This document shows positions 27,279 to 36,358 of a stretch of 64,000 bases of DNA, one piece after another. The stretch comes from Rhodococcus erythropolis NBRC 15567. GTDB taxonomy: Bacteria; Actinomycetota; Actinomycetes; Mycobacteriales; Mycobacteriaceae. How positions within the stretch are numbered: position 1 is the stretch's first letter; each line of letters starts with the position of its first letter. The notes under the pieces are model-generated. The model was not told the DNA's origin and ran no database searches. It was given only the letters and a program-made list of their open reading frames with translations. The translations under genes were made by a program, and so were the position numbers. The stretch spans positions 1 through 64,000 of the forward strand of contig NZ_BCRM01000016.1 of the NCBI RefSeq assembly GCF_001552595.1, given 5' to 3'.

Positions 27279-28877
27279 TCAGATCAGCCACGCCGCAGCG
27301 TTGACGGGCAACTGACCGTCGACGAGTGGTGCGCTGCTCAACAGCAGCTGCCCGCTCGGCAGTGCGATCGGCACCTCCGTGGTGTTGAGAGCACAGATCA
27401 GACCGCCGCGTCGACGGAAAGCGAGGCAGCCGGGGGGACTGCCGTACCAATCGATGTCGGTGCCGGAAAACTCCGGCCTGGCGCTACGAAGTTCGAGGGC
27501 GGCGCGATACAGCGAGAGCATTGAGTCGACGTCCTCGATCTGAGCCTCCACGGTGAGCGTCGACCACTCGGCCGGCATCGGCAGCCAGGTGCTCGCACCG
27601 GTGGTGAATCCGAAAGGCGGCTCGGTTCCTTCCCAGGGAAGGGGCACTCGACAGCCATCGCGTCCTCTCTCGGCATGCCCGGATCGTTCCCAGACCGGGT
27701 CCTGTAGTGCATCGTCGGGCAGGTCGACGTTCGGCAGGCCGAGTTCGGCTCCGTTGTAGATGAAGCTCGCGCCCGGAAGCGCCAACTCGACGAGGATCAT
27801 CGCCCGTGCGCGTTGCGTTCCGATCTCGCCCCCGCCGTAGCGCGTGACTTCACGTTCGACGTCGTGATTCGACAGTGTCCACGTGGGCACACCCCCGACC
27901 TCGGCGACGGCCGCGAGGGAGTTCTCCACGGCCTCTCGGACGGACTCGGCGGAGAATTCGGTTTCTGCAAGCCGGAAGTTGAATCCGAGATGCAGTTCGT
28001 CTGGCCGGATGTATTCGCCGAACTTCTGGTTGTCCTTCACCCAGATCTCGCCGACGGTCATCGCCTCCGGGAACTCGTCCATGACCTTGCGGATGCCGCG
28101 GTGGATTTCGTGAACTGCCGGATTGTTGAACCGCGGGTCGTCGTCGGAATTGCGCATGAGCTCGTTGAGCTCCCAGTCGTGGTCCGGCAAACCGTCCGGC
28201 TTGGCCATTCCGTGGGCCACGTCGATGCGGAATCCGTCGATTCCGCGCTCGAGCCAGAAGCGCAGAGTCTTGGCGAGGTCGTCGAAGACCTCGGGGTTGT
28301 CCCAGTTCAGGTCCGGCTGTTCCTTGGCGAAGATGTGCAGGTACCACTGGCCGGGTGTTCCGTCGGCTTCGCTGACGCGGGTCCATGCCGGGCCGCCGAA
28401 GATGCTCGGCCAGTTGTTCGGCGGTTCGTTGCCGTTTTCACCTTTGCCGTCTCGGAAGATGTAGCGGGATCGCTCCGCAGAACCTGGCGCCGACGCCAGG
28501 GCTGCCTTGAACCACTCGTGCTGATCACTCGTGTGGTTCGGGACCAAGTCCATGGTGACCTTGATTCCGCGCTCGTGGGCTGACGTGATCAGCGAATCCA
28601 TCGTCGCCAGATCACCGAACAGGGGATCGATGTCGCGAGGATCCGAGACGTCGTAGCCGTGGTCTGCCATCGGTGACTTCATCACCGGGCTCAACCAGAT
28701 CGCGTCGATGCCGAGCAGCTCGAGGTAGCCGAGTTTCTCCTCGACTCCGCCGAGGTCGCCGATACCGTCACTGCCCGAATCGGCAAAGGAACGCGGATAG
28801 ATCTGATAGAAGACCGCCTCGTTCCACCACGGGGCTTCGGGCCGGCTTACAGAGGACGAATCCGCGGGGGTGCTCAC
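27279..28877 (-). CDS. aglA: Alpha-glucosidase, GH13
   Basis: A 532-residue GH13 enzyme, cytosolic (no signal). Region I is 'TMDLVPNHTSD'. The nucleophile Asp is in 'DGFRIDVAHG' (near residue 218), the acid/base Glu in 'TVGEIWV' (near 276), and the third carboxylate in 'TLSNHDVER' (near 338). It releases glucose from the non-reducing ends of maltose, sucrose or maltooligosaccharides. It corresponds to Rv2471. The start is a GTG at 28877 without a clear ribosome site. An 18-base palindrome lies just upstream and could be a sugar-responsive operator. Confidence 0.92.
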   Translation of the reverse strand: MSTPADSSSVSRPEAPWWNEAVFYQIYPRSFADSGSDGIGDLGGVEEKLGYLELLGIDAIWLSPVMKSPMADHGYDVSDPRDIDPLFGDLATMDSLITSAHERGIKVTMDLVPNHTSDQHEWFKAALASAPGSAERSRYIFRDGKGENGNEPPNNWPSIFGGPAWTRVSEADGTPGQWYLHIFAKEQPDLNWDNPEVFDDLAKTLRFWLERGIDGFRIDVAHGMAKPDGLPDHDWELNELMRNSDDDPRFNNPAVHEIHRGIRKVMDEFPEAMTVGEIWVKDNQKFGEYIRPDELHLGFNFRLAETEFSAESVREAVENSLAAVAEVGGVPTWTLSNHDVEREVTRYGGGEIGTQRARAMILVELALPGASFIYNGAELGLPNVDLPDDALQDPVWERSGHAERGRDGCRVPLPWEGTEPPFGFTTGASTWLPMPAEWSTLTVEAQIEDVDSMLSLYRAALELRSARPEFSGTDIDWYGSPPGCLAFRRRGGLICALNTTEVPIALPSGQLLLSSAPLVDGQLPVNAAAWLI

Positions 28878-28887
28878 AGCAGTTCAT

Positions 28888-28907
28888 AGTGCCAAACGTC
28901 TGGCACT
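28888..28907. promoter_or_regulatory. Palindrome upstream of aglA, possible LacI-type operator
   Basis: AGTGCCA (28888-28894) and TGGCACT (28901-28907) are perfect inverted arms around AACGTC, 11 bases before the aglA start. The shape is like LacI-family operators of sugar genes; no LacI gene is in the window. Confidence 0.45.
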
Positions 28908-28983
28908 CTCACGACTTGGACACGGCAAAAGCGTGACTCTTTACCTAGCCTTGGTGTACTTTGCATTCACGCGGTGACTCCAT

Positions 28984-29475
28984 GTGGCAACTTTGGTGTT
29001 ACTGCCGGGGGAGAAGTATCGAGAATACAACCAAGGGGGCTTGGCCTTGACTTTGTCGGCAATCGAAGCGGTCAGTTTGGATCACGTACTGCTCGACGAT
29101 GATCCGATCAACCGGGACTGGATAATCTTCGGCACACCGGTTGCACGGTCGGCGCAATGGTCGGCGAGTAAAGACGGGACCACGACCACGCACGTCTGGG
29201 ATTGCACGAAGGGGCGCTTCCGCTGGTACTTCCATGCGGACGAAATCGTGCACATCATCGAAGGGTCGGTCACCGTTCAGGGCGACGGAATCGCGAAACG
29301 AACCCTGGGCGTCGGCGATGCCGCACTCTTCCGGGCGGGCAGCTGGTCGGAGTGGGAGGTCGAAGAGTACGTGCGCAAGCACGCAATCTTGAGTTCTCCG
29401 CTACATCCCACGGTGTCGTTCGGGGTACGAGCGGCCCGCCGGATCGCGCGTGTGTTCAGGCCGAAGGCGAAGTAA
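28984..29475 (+). CDS. Cupin domain protein (DUF861 / EutQ-like)
   Basis: A 163-residue protein with one cupin domain (about residues 50-140). 'GRFRWYFHADEIVHIIEGSVTV', in pieces W-Y-F-H-x-D-E and H-I-I-E-G-S-V, is the first cupin motif. 'LGVGDAALFRAGSWSEWEV' is the second. The DUF861 branch often lacks tight metal binding and acts on ureidoglycolate-like or sugar substrates; the reaction here is unknown. The GTG start was chosen; it has no strong ribosome site. It converges on glbO with a 4-base gap. It is divergent from aglA, with a shared 106-base promoter region. Confidence 0.75.
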   Translation: MATLVLLPGEKYREYNQGGLALTLSAIEAVSLDHVLLDDDPINRDWIIFGTPVARSAQWSASKDGTTTTHVWDCTKGRFRWYFHADEIVHIIEGSVTVQGDGIAKRTLGVGDAALFRAGSWSEWEVEEYVRKHAILSSPLHPTVSFGVRAARRIARVFRPKAK

Positions 29476-29479
29476 ACGG

Positions 29480-29899
29480 TCAGATGGCGGAGTTCACCAT
29501 GGACGCAGCAGCCATCTCCATGTAGTCGATCAACTGCTTGCGGTGCACCGGGCTCAGGGTCTTCTCGTCGATGGACGCGATGGCGACGTGCATGCACCTA
29601 AGCCACGCATCACGCTCGATCGGGCCGATCACGAAAGGATTGTGGCGCATCCGCAGACGCGGATGCCCACGCTCCTCCGAGTACGTGTGCGGCCCGCCCC
29701 AGTACTGCTCGAGGAACATCCGCATCCGCCGCTCTGCCGGGCCGAGATCGGCCTCGGGGTAGAGCGGGCGCACAACCTCGTCCTTCGCGACTTCTTCGTA
29801 GAATCGCGCGGTGAGCTTGTGAAACGTCTCGGCTCCGCCGACGGCGTCGTAGAAGGTCTGCTGCACGTCGTGCTGTACGTCATTCATGGCAAGTTCCAT
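29480..29899 (-). CDS. glbO: Truncated haemoglobin O (group II)
   Basis: A 139-residue group II truncated globin. '[22 protein letters not shown]' contains the CD/B-helix Tyr region, '[14 protein letters not shown]' holds the proximal His, and 'RDAWLRCM' has the conserved Trp G8. It binds O2 and reacts with NO or peroxide; in mycobacteria it is membrane-associated and helps respiration. It matches Rv2470. The annotated start gives [11 protein letters not shown]; the second Met (residue 5) is an equally good start and gives a length nearer the usual 128-135. Confidence 0.93.
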   Translation of the reverse strand: MELAMNDVQHDVQQTFYDAVGGAETFHKLTARFYEEVAKDEVVRPLYPEADLGPAERRMRMFLEQYWGGPHTYSEERGHPRLRMRHNPFVIGPIERDAWLRCMHVAIASIDEKTLSPVHRKQLIDYMEMAAASMVNSAI

Positions 29900-30069
29900 T
29901 GTGCCTGACGGCCGTAGTGGTCGGTTTCCGGGTCGACGACGGTTGCATCGGGTCGGAATGCGTACCCATTCACCGGAAATTCACCGGCCGTCCTGGCAAT
30001 TTTGTTCGAAATGGGAGTGCGTAACGCGATCATCCGTGGTCAACTTGGGGGCAGTCTCCCGGAGGTCGT

Positions 30070-30768
30070 ATGAAGAACCGACATGCTGCACGCAATCACC
30101 GACAACTCCAGCCCACTAGCGCGCGGAACGACCACGCGTTAGGGGCTGTTCTGGAAGTTGTTCCTGACGGGTTCGCGCACACTGCTGACCCACTCTTTTC
30201 CGAAGAGCATTCTCACCTCGAGATGTTCCCTCCCGATCGCGTTGTGCCCGAGTGGGTAAAACGTCGGGTGCTACTGCTCAACGTCACGTACGAACCGCTG
30301 ACCGCCCTTCCTGCCAGGCGCGCGGTCGTACTGATGGCCTGCGGCAAGGCCGATACCGTCCACGAGGACGAACAAGGCCCGGTAGTCCATTCTGCGGACT
30401 GGTCGGTGCAGGTTCCCTCGGTCATTCGATTGCGCACCTACGTGCGCGTTCCGTATCGCGCCCGCATCCCCATGACCCGTGCCGCACTGATGCATCGTGA
30501 CCACTTCCGATGTGCGTACTGCGGAGCCAAAGCCGAAACCATCGACCACGTCGTTCCTCGCAGCCGAGGTGGCGGGCATTCGTGGGAGAACTGCGTCGCG
30601 TGCTGTGCCCCCTGCAATCACCGCAAGGCCGACAAGATGCTCAGCGAACTCGGATGGACTCTCCGTGCGGAATTGGTTCCGCCGTCCGGACCGCATTGGC
30701 GTCTGCTCGCGGCGACCAAGGAATTGCATCCGGCGTGGATGCCGTATCTCGGCGTGGGCGCAGCCTGA
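30070..30768 (+). CDS. HNH endonuclease family protein (Rv2469c-like)
   Basis: A 232-residue protein. The C-terminal HNH domain (about residues 140-190) has 'CAYCGAKAETIDHVVPRSRGG', 'SWENCVACCAPCNHRKADK', that is paired CxxC zinc ligands, the catalytic D-H and the N-H-x-K. Residues 60-140 form the conserved N-terminal region seen in actinobacterial members ('LLLNVTYEPLTALPARRAVVLM'-type start). Such proteins are probably DNA nicking or repair enzymes; the biological role is unknown. The ATG at 30070 follows CGGAGG. Its stop lies inside a 22-base direct repeat. Confidence 0.82.
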   Translation: MKNRHAARNHRQLQPTSARNDHALGAVLEVVPDGFAHTADPLFSEEHSHLEMFPPDRVVPEWVKRRVLLLNVTYEPLTALPARRAVVLMACGKADTVHEDEQGPVVHSADWSVQVPSVIRLRTYVRVPYRARIPMTRAALMHRDHFRCAYCGAKAETIDHVVPRSRGGGHSWENCVACCAPCNHRKADKMLSELGWTLRAELVPPSGPHWRLLAATKELHPAWMPYLGVGAA

Positions 30769-30798
30769 GCTATGTGTCGGCGTGGGCGCAGCCTGAGC
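30749..30798. repeat. 22-bp direct repeat spanning the HNH gene stop
   Basis: TCGGCGTGGGCGCAGCCTGA followed by GC occurs at 30749-30770 and again at 30777-30798, 28 bases apart. The first copy encodes the last codons and stop of the HNH gene; the second is non-coding. It looks like a recent slip duplication. Confidence 0.8.
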
Positions 30799-30886
30799 GG
30801 CGTTCTGTCGTCGCCGAAACGAAATTGCCCGAGAATTTGTGGCCCTGACGCTTTCCTTCCTGGCGTTCTGGGCTACGTTATCTGGT

Positions 30887-31150
30887 GTGAGCATTCTCGA
30901 GGTAGTACTGATATACGTTGGGATTCCGGCCTTGATCACCGCGTTCTTCGCGGCTGCGTCCTTCCTCGGGAAGAAGACGCCGGGACCGGTTCCGCCGGCG
31001 TTCCATCTCGGTGAGTCGTGGGATCACGCTCCCGTGCTGTGGAGTGCTGTCGACGAAGTCACCGTTCGCGGTGGCCATCACGGCAGTGCACACGCAATCG
31101 AAGCCGGTTCGGCTGATCTGATCGGAGGGTCCGCAAGTGGCAAGTGGTGA
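30887..31150 (+). CDS. Small membrane protein, conserved beside the DUF5130 gene
   Basis: An 87-residue protein. Residues 3-27 (ILEVVLIYVGIPALITAFFA) form one membrane helix. 'FLGKKTPGPVPPAFHLGESWDHAPVLW', in pieces, is the cytosolic part; the tail is Gly/His/Ala-rich. The GTG at 30887 was preferred over an upstream in-frame start at 30839, because it gives a normal membrane N-terminus. The 3' end overlaps the DUF5130 gene by 14 bases, so they are coupled. Function unknown. Similar short membrane proteins accompany the DUF5130 gene in Mycobacteriales. Confidence 0.65.
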   Translation: MSILEVVLIYVGIPALITAFFAAASFLGKKTPGPVPPAFHLGESWDHAPVLWSAVDEVTVRGGHHGSAHAIEAGSADLIGGSASGKW

Positions 31151-31616
31151 TCATTCGACCGCGCTCGCAGTAGCGCCCGAGGACCTGCCCGTCGGCAGCG
31201 TCGTCACGTCCAGCGGACGCGTTTCCGGTGTGCACCGCATAGGCGAGCCGTTCACCGACGATCTTCCGTTCGAGACCATGGACCTGGTCGCGCTCGACGT
31301 CGCGATGACCGAAGCGACGCGGGCCACCAAGGTGCGATTCAACGCCTACATCGGTGATCTCGGTTCTGATCCGGCAGCGGGTGCCGACGCACTGTTCCCG
31401 ACCACGCCCGAAGCCGAGCGTTCCGTGCTGATCGCCGTCTCGCCCAACCAGCGCACCGTCGAGGTACGCAGCGGGCGGGCAATCGCCGATCGGGTCACTG
31501 ATCGCGTTACCCAGCTCGGAGCAACGGCAGCTGTTGCATCCTTCAGTGAAGGCAACCTGATCGACGGACTGATCAGTGCCATCCGCGTTATGGCAGCCGC
31601 AATTTCAGCGCCGTAA
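31137..31616 (+). CDS. DUF5130 family protein (Rv2468c-like)
   Basis: A 159-residue protein matching the DUF5130 family in length and in the 'VSPNQRTVEVRSGRAIADRV' and 'FSEGNLIDGLISAIRVM' motifs, which resemble a shortened TPM (Psb32/MOLO-1) fold. There is no signal peptide, so with its coupled membrane partner it may act at the inner face of the membrane. The GTG start overlaps the preceding gene. A long hairpin follows the stop and separates it from pepN. Function unknown. Confidence 0.78.
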   Translation: MASGDHSTALAVAPEDLPVGSVVTSSGRVSGVHRIGEPFTDDLPFETMDLVALDVAMTEATRATKVRFNAYIGDLGSDPAAGADALFPTTPEAERSVLIAVSPNQRTVEVRSGRAIADRVTDRVTQLGATAAVASFSEGNLIDGLISAIRVMAAAISAP

Positions 31617-31631
31617 CTGTTTGTCAGACGC

Positions 31632-31679
31632 AGGCCGGTGCCCGCGTCGATTCGTGAGAATCGACGCGGGCACCGGCCT
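31632..31679. terminator. Bidirectional terminator between DUF5130 gene and pepN
   Basis: A perfect 21-bp stem (31632-31652 with 31659-31679) around a CGTGAG loop, placed between two convergent stops and flanked by T-rich ends. Confidence 0.88.
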
Positions 31680-31687
31680 TTCGCATG

Positions 31688-34267
31688 TCAGCTCGCGTCG
31701 AACTTTCGTGCTGCCAGTGAACGAACCACACCGGCCTGGCCTTCGACGACCAGACGACGTAACGCGGGAGGGATGTCGCCCTCGAGGAATCGGTCTGCCG
31801 CCGCGACGGATTCTGCGGAGATCGACCACGCCGGGTACAGCCCGATGACGACGGTCTGTGCCACTTCGCTCGAGCGTCGTTCCCACACCGCCGCGATGTC
31901 GGCGAAGTAACGGGAGACGAAGGGTTCGAGCAATTCGTCCTGGCCTTCGCGAGCGAACCCGCCGATGATCGATCGTGCGGTGATGTTGGGCACCGAGTCG
32001 TCGCCGACGACCTTCGCCCAGACCTCTTCCTTGACAGCAGCCTGCGGACGTCCGGCCGCGGCCGCCGCGGCTTGACGAGCGCCCGCAGCGGTCGGGTCAC
32101 GATGGGCTTCGGCGTCGATGAACGGAGTTGCGGTTCCTTCGGCGTCGATCTCACCGGCAGCTGCCAGTGCCCCGACGATGCGCCAGCGCAGGTCCGTGTC
32201 GACGATCAGGCCGTCGAGCCCAACGGTGGAGGGATCGGCGTCGAGCAATTCGCGCAGTACCTCGGTGTGCCACGGGGAGAGTGCTGCACCGGTGAGTGCG
32301 TTGACGAATGCCAGCTGGTGGTCGGACCCGGCCTCTGCCTCACGTGCGAGTTCGAGCAACCGATTGGCGAAGCTCGCCGCACCTTCGGCCTCGGCCCAGG
32401 CCGGATCTGCGTAGGAGCCGATGGCGGTTTGGGCTTGGAGCAAGAGACGTTGCACCACACCGACTTCGGTCTCCGAACTGATGCCGCGCTCGACCAGCGC
32501 GACGAAGTCGCGTGCCTTCAGTTCGGCCTGACGGGTCATTTCCCACGCCGCCGACCAGACCAGGGTGCGGGGGAGTGAGTCGGTGATGTCGCCGACCCGC
32601 TCGATCGCCGTCGCCAAAGATTCGGGATCGAGTCGCACGGAGCCGTAGGTGAGATCGTCGTCGTTGACCAACACGAGTGCACCGCGGGCGACGCCGACAA
32701 GTTCGGGGACATCCGTGCTTTCCACAGCATCGAGGTCGAGTTCGACGCGATGGCTTCGCACCAACTTGCCGTCGACGTCGTCGTAGATGCCGATGGCGAT
32801 CCGGTGGATTCGCCGCTCGCCGGCGCCTGGTGCCGCACCGTCCTGCAGGACGGCGAAGCGGGTGAACTTTCCGTCTGCGTCGACATCGAAGTCGGGGCGC
32901 AGGATGTTCAAACCGGTGGTCTTGAGCCACTGTCGACCCCAGTCGGAAAGGTCACGGCCCGAGGACTTTTCGAGTGAGCCCAGCAGATCGTCGAATGTTG
33001 CGTTTCCGAATGCATGCTCACGGAAGTACTCACGCAGTCCGGCGAGGAACGGCTCGAGTCCGACGTATGCGACCAACTGCTTGAGGACGCTGGCGCCCTT
33101 CGCGTAGGTGATGCCGTCGAAGTTGACCTCGACGGCAGCCAGGTCCGGAATGTCCGCGGCAATCGGGTGCGTCGACGGCAACTGATCCTGGCGGTATGCC
33201 CACGACTTCTCGACGTTGGCGAACGTCGTCCAGGCGTTCGTGTACTCCGTGGCCTCGGTCTGGCACAGGACCGAAGCGAAGGTCGCGAACGACTCGTTGA
33301 GCCACAGGTCGTCCCACCACGCCATCGTGACGAGGTCGCCGAACCACATGTGCGCCATTTCGTGCAGCACCGTCTCGGCACGACGCTCGTACGAGTAGCG
33401 GGTCACCTTGGAGCGGAAGACGTAGTCCTCGAGGAAGGTCACGGCGCCGGCATTCTCCATCGCGCCCGCATTGAATTCGGGGACGAAGAGCTGGTCGTAC
33501 TTGCCGAAGGCATAGGGAACACCGAAGTTGCGGTGGTAGAAGTCGAATCCCTGCTTGGTCTCGGTGAAAAGCCGCTCCTCGTCCATGAACTCGGCCAGCG
33601 AAGCGCGGCAGAAGATTCCGAGCGGGATGTCGCCGTGCTCGTCGGAGTAGTTGTCGGTCCACTGCGCGTAGGGACCGGCGATGAGCGCCACCAGGTACGT
33701 GCTCATCTTCGGGGTGGTCCGGAAAACGTGCTTGCCGGGATCGGCGGCGAGGGTCTCGACGACCGCGGAGTTGGAGATGACCTTCCACGACGTGGGAGCG
33801 GTGACGCGGACGTCGAACGTCGCCTTCAGATCGGGCTGATCGAAGCACGCGAACATGCGCTTGGCGTCAGCCGTCTCGAACTGTGAGTAGAGGTAGACGG
33901 CGTCATCGGTCGGGTCGACGAATCGGTGCAGCCCCTCGCCGGTGTGGGAGTAGATGCAATCGGCCTCGATGACCAACTCGTTGTCGGCAGCGAGGTCGGG
34001 AAGGCTGATGCCCGTCGACTCGTCGTAGTCGGAGACGTCGAGTGCGGTGCCGTTGAGGACCGCGGAATGGACTCGGGCCGCGACGATGTCGATGAAGCTG
34101 CTTGCTCCGGCCGTAGCCGTGAACGTGACGGTGGTCTTCGAAGAGAACGTCTCCTCGCCGGGTGCGTCGTTGCCGTCGGTGAGATCGAGTTCGATCAGAT
34201 AGTTCTCGACGGTCAGGATTGCTGACCGTTGCGCTGCGGTTTCGCGTGTCAGGTTCGGTGCGACCAC
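31688..34267 (-). CDS. pepN: Aminopeptidase N (M1 family)
   Basis: An 859-residue M1 metallopeptidase of standard length. The exopeptidase motif GAMENAG is near residue 269. The zinc site HEMAHMWFGD is near 304, with the third ligand Glu in 'LNESFA' about 20 residues on. The C-terminal ERAP1-like helical domain starts near 530. It removes N-terminal residues from peptides in the cytosol, acting after Clp or proteasome digestion. It corresponds to Rv2467. The start is a GTG at 34267 after GAGGAGATC. It is well separated from the flavoprotein gene upstream (65 bases). Confidence 0.95.
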   Translation of the reverse strand: MVAPNLTRETAAQRSAILTVENYLIELDLTDGNDAPGEETFSSKTTVTFTATAGASSFIDIVAARVHSAVLNGTALDVSDYDESTGISLPDLAADNELVIEADCIYSHTGEGLHRFVDPTDDAVYLYSQFETADAKRMFACFDQPDLKATFDVRVTAPTSWKVISNSAVVETLAADPGKHVFRTTPKMSTYLVALIAGPYAQWTDNYSDEHGDIPLGIFCRASLAEFMDEERLFTETKQGFDFYHRNFGVPYAFGKYDQLFVPEFNAGAMENAGAVTFLEDYVFRSKVTRYSYERRAETVLHEMAHMWFGDLVTMAWWDDLWLNESFATFASVLCQTEATEYTNAWTTFANVEKSWAYRQDQLPSTHPIAADIPDLAAVEVNFDGITYAKGASVLKQLVAYVGLEPFLAGLREYFREHAFGNATFDDLLGSLEKSSGRDLSDWGRQWLKTTGLNILRPDFDVDADGKFTRFAVLQDGAAPGAGERRIHRIAIGIYDDVDGKLVRSHRVELDLDAVESTDVPELVGVARGALVLVNDDDLTYGSVRLDPESLATAIERVGDITDSLPRTLVWSAAWEMTRQAELKARDFVALVERGISSETEVGVVQRLLLQAQTAIGSYADPAWAEAEGAASFANRLLELAREAEAGSDHQLAFVNALTGAALSPWHTEVLRELLDADPSTVGLDGLIVDTDLRWRIVGALAAAGEIDAEGTATPFIDAEAHRDPTAAGARQAAAAAAGRPQAAVKEEVWAKVVGDDSVPNITARSIIGGFAREGQDELLEPFVSRYFADIAAVWERRSSEVAQTVVIGLYPAWSISAESVAAADRFLEGDIPPALRRLVVEGQAGVVRSLAARKFDAS

Positions 34268-34332
34268 AAAGATCTCCTCGTAGATGGTGCGGATCTATTA
34301 CGTCCATCCCATCACGAAGAGAACGGCTCTAC

Positions 34333-35568
34333 TCAAGCGGACACTTCTGCCAACGGAATCTCCGGATCGGCCAGCCGCTCCGGATCGACAGGACGCGAAG
34401 AGGCGACCAATTCCTTGATGGCGTCACCGGCATCCCAGATGTTCACGTTCATGCCGGCGAGCACCTTGTTCGCGGAATCGAGCCAGAAGGCCAGGAACTC
34501 GCGCTTGTCGACATCGCCGCGAGTGACGACACGGGAGTAGCCGCCGTGCGGCGCGTGACCCACGTATTCCATCCCGAGGTCGTACTGATCGGTGAAGAAA
34601 TACGGCATGCGCACGTACTCGGCGGGCCGACCCAACATGGTGTCTGCGGCGGTCTCGGGTTGGTTGAGTGCGTTTGCCCAGTGCTCCACCCGAATTCGTG
34701 CATTCAGAATCGGATGCTGTGCGGCCGCGATGTCGCCTACTGCAACGACGTCGGGGTCGCTGCTCTGCAGACCGGCGTCGACGAGAACTCCGTTGTCGAC
34801 GTCGATACCCGCCTCCGACGCCAACTCGGTGTTCGGCAACGCGCCGACAGCAATCAACACGGCGTCGGCCGGAATCACGGTGCCGTCGCTCAAAGTGACG
34901 CCGGCGGCGTGATCGCCGTCGACAGAGATTGCGCTGACGTCCGTGCCAGTGCGCAAGTCGACGCCGTTCTGGCGGTGCAGAGCGGCGAAGACCTCACCCA
35001 TTTCCGGGCCCAGGGTCGATTCGAGCGGAAGGCCGGCATGCTCGAGCACGGTGACATCGACGTCGAAACCGCGAGCCGACGCGGCAATTTCGAGACCGAT
35101 CCAGCCGGCACCGATCACGACGAGCTTCTTGTCGGCGGCCAGGGTGCGCAGTAGCGCAGCGGCTTGATCGACTGTTCGCACGTAGTGAACGCCCTCGGCG
35201 TCGGACCCCGGGATGTCGAGGCGCCGCGAACGTGAGCCGGTGGCCAAGGCGAGCTTGTCGTAGCTGATCGTGGAACCGTCCGGAAGTGACACGGTGTGCG
35301 CAGCGGGGTCGATGGCCGTTGCCGTCGTTCCCGGACGAAGATCGATGTGATGGTCGCGGAACCACTCGCCGTCGTGGACGGTGAATTCGGGGAGTGTCTT
35401 CTTGCCTGCGAAGAACTCTTTCGACAGCGGCGGCCGCTCGTACGGAAGGTGGTCTTCTTCGCTCAATACGGTGATCTCACCGTCGAAATCTCTGTCACGC
35501 AGGGCTTCTGCGATCTTTGCGCCCGCGAGCCCGCCGCCGACGATCACGAATCTCCGGTTGGTGCTCAT
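34333..35568 (-). CDS. FAD-dependent NAD(P)H oxidoreductase, ferredoxin/rubredoxin reductase type
   Basis: A 411-residue flavoprotein. It has an N-terminal FAD motif VIVGGGLAGAKIAEAL, an NAD(P)H motif VVIGAGWIGLEIA (about residues 145-160), and the second FAD motif VVAVGDIA (about 270). The C-terminal reductase domain begins near 320. This layout fits the ferredoxin reductases that serve Rieske oxygenases and P450s (BphA4, CamA type). No partner oxygenase is adjacent. The start at 35568 (MSTNRRFVIVGGG) was chosen; the frame stays open for 149 codons upstream, but that part is the antisense of the divergent disulfide reductase gene. Confidence 0.88.
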   Translation of the reverse strand: MSTNRRFVIVGGGLAGAKIAEALRDRDFDGEITVLSEEDHLPYERPPLSKEFFAGKKTLPEFTVHDGEWFRDHHIDLRPGTTATAIDPAAHTVSLPDGSTISYDKLALATGSRSRRLDIPGSDAEGVHYVRTVDQAAALLRTLAADKKLVVIGAGWIGLEIAASARGFDVDVTVLEHAGLPLESTLGPEMGEVFAALHRQNGVDLRTGTDVSAISVDGDHAAGVTLSDGTVIPADAVLIAVGALPNTELASEAGIDVDNGVLVDAGLQSSDPDVVAVGDIAAAQHPILNARIRVEHWANALNQPETAADTMLGRPAEYVRMPYFFTDQYDLGMEYVGHAPHGGYSRVVTRGDVDKREFLAFWLDSANKVLAGMNVNIWDAGDAIKELVASSRPVDPERLADPEIPLAEVSA

Positions 35569-35734
35569 TACTGAACCACTCCTTCGTACTCGTTTCTTTT
35601 CGACACTACTGCGATCGGAAGGTGGTTCGGGGGAAAGCGCGGGAAGGATTACGGGTTCATGATTGTTGGCAGAACGGGAGTATGTCCCCGAACTGACAGA
35701 ACCTGACCGACAAGAACTGATAGGGAGTTTCTTC

Positions 35735-36358
35735 GTGAGCGCAACCTCGAGTAAGACCACGGACACTGCTGACTTCTGGTTCGACCCGCTCTGCCCGTGG
35801 TGCTGGATCACCTCGCGCTGGATTCTCGAGGCCCAGCAGGTACGCGACATCGAGGCCAAGTTCCACGTGATGAGCCTTGCGGTTCTCAACGAGGGCCGCG
35901 ACCTCCCCGACGAGTACCGCGAGATGATGACCAAGGCCTGGGGCCCGGTCCGCGTCGCTATCGCTGCAGCGCAGCTGAAGGGTGACGAGATCCTGCTGCC
36001 GCTGTACACGGCCATGGGTACGAAGATTCACAACGAGGGCAACAAGGACTTCGCCGACGTCATCAAGTCGTCGCTCGCCGAGGTCGGACTGCCGCCCGAA
36101 CTGGCCGAGGCTGCCGACACCGACAAGTACGACGAGGCACTGCGTGAGAGCCACCACAAGGGCATGGACGCCGTCGGACCCGACGTCGGAACCCCGACGA
36201 TCCATGTCAACGGCGTGGCGTTCTTCGGTCCCGTGCTGTCACGTATCCCGCGCGGCGAGGATGCAGGCAAGGTGTGGGACGGCGCCGTCGCGCTGGCCGG
36301 CTACCCGCACTTCTTCGAGCTCAAGCGGACCCGCAACGAGGATCCTCAGTTCGACTGA
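35735..36358 (+). CDS. Mycothiol-dependent disulfide reductase, DsbA-like (Rv2466c-like)
   Basis: A 207-residue DsbA-superfamily protein. The active site CPWC is at residues 20-23 in '[17 protein letters not shown]'. The helical insertion (about 60-150) and the cis-Pro 'GTPTIHV' complete the fold. In M. tuberculosis Rv2466c is a mycothiol-dependent reductase of the oxidative stress response that also activates thienopyrimidine prodrugs. The GTG at 35735 was preferred: it follows TAGGGAG and yields the family N-terminus, whereas an upstream start at 35663 adds an unconserved leader. The 3' end overlaps the convergent peptidase gene by 13 bases. Confidence 0.9.
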   Translation: MSATSSKTTDTADFWFDPLCPWCWITSRWILEAQQVRDIEAKFHVMSLAVLNEGRDLPDEYREMMTKAWGPVRVAIAAAQLKGDEILLPLYTAMGTKIHNEGNKDFADVIKSSLAEVGLPPELAEAADTDKYDEALRESHHKGMDAVGPDVGTPTIHVNGVAFFGPVLSRIPRGEDAGKVWDGAVALAGYPHFFELKRTRNEDPQFD

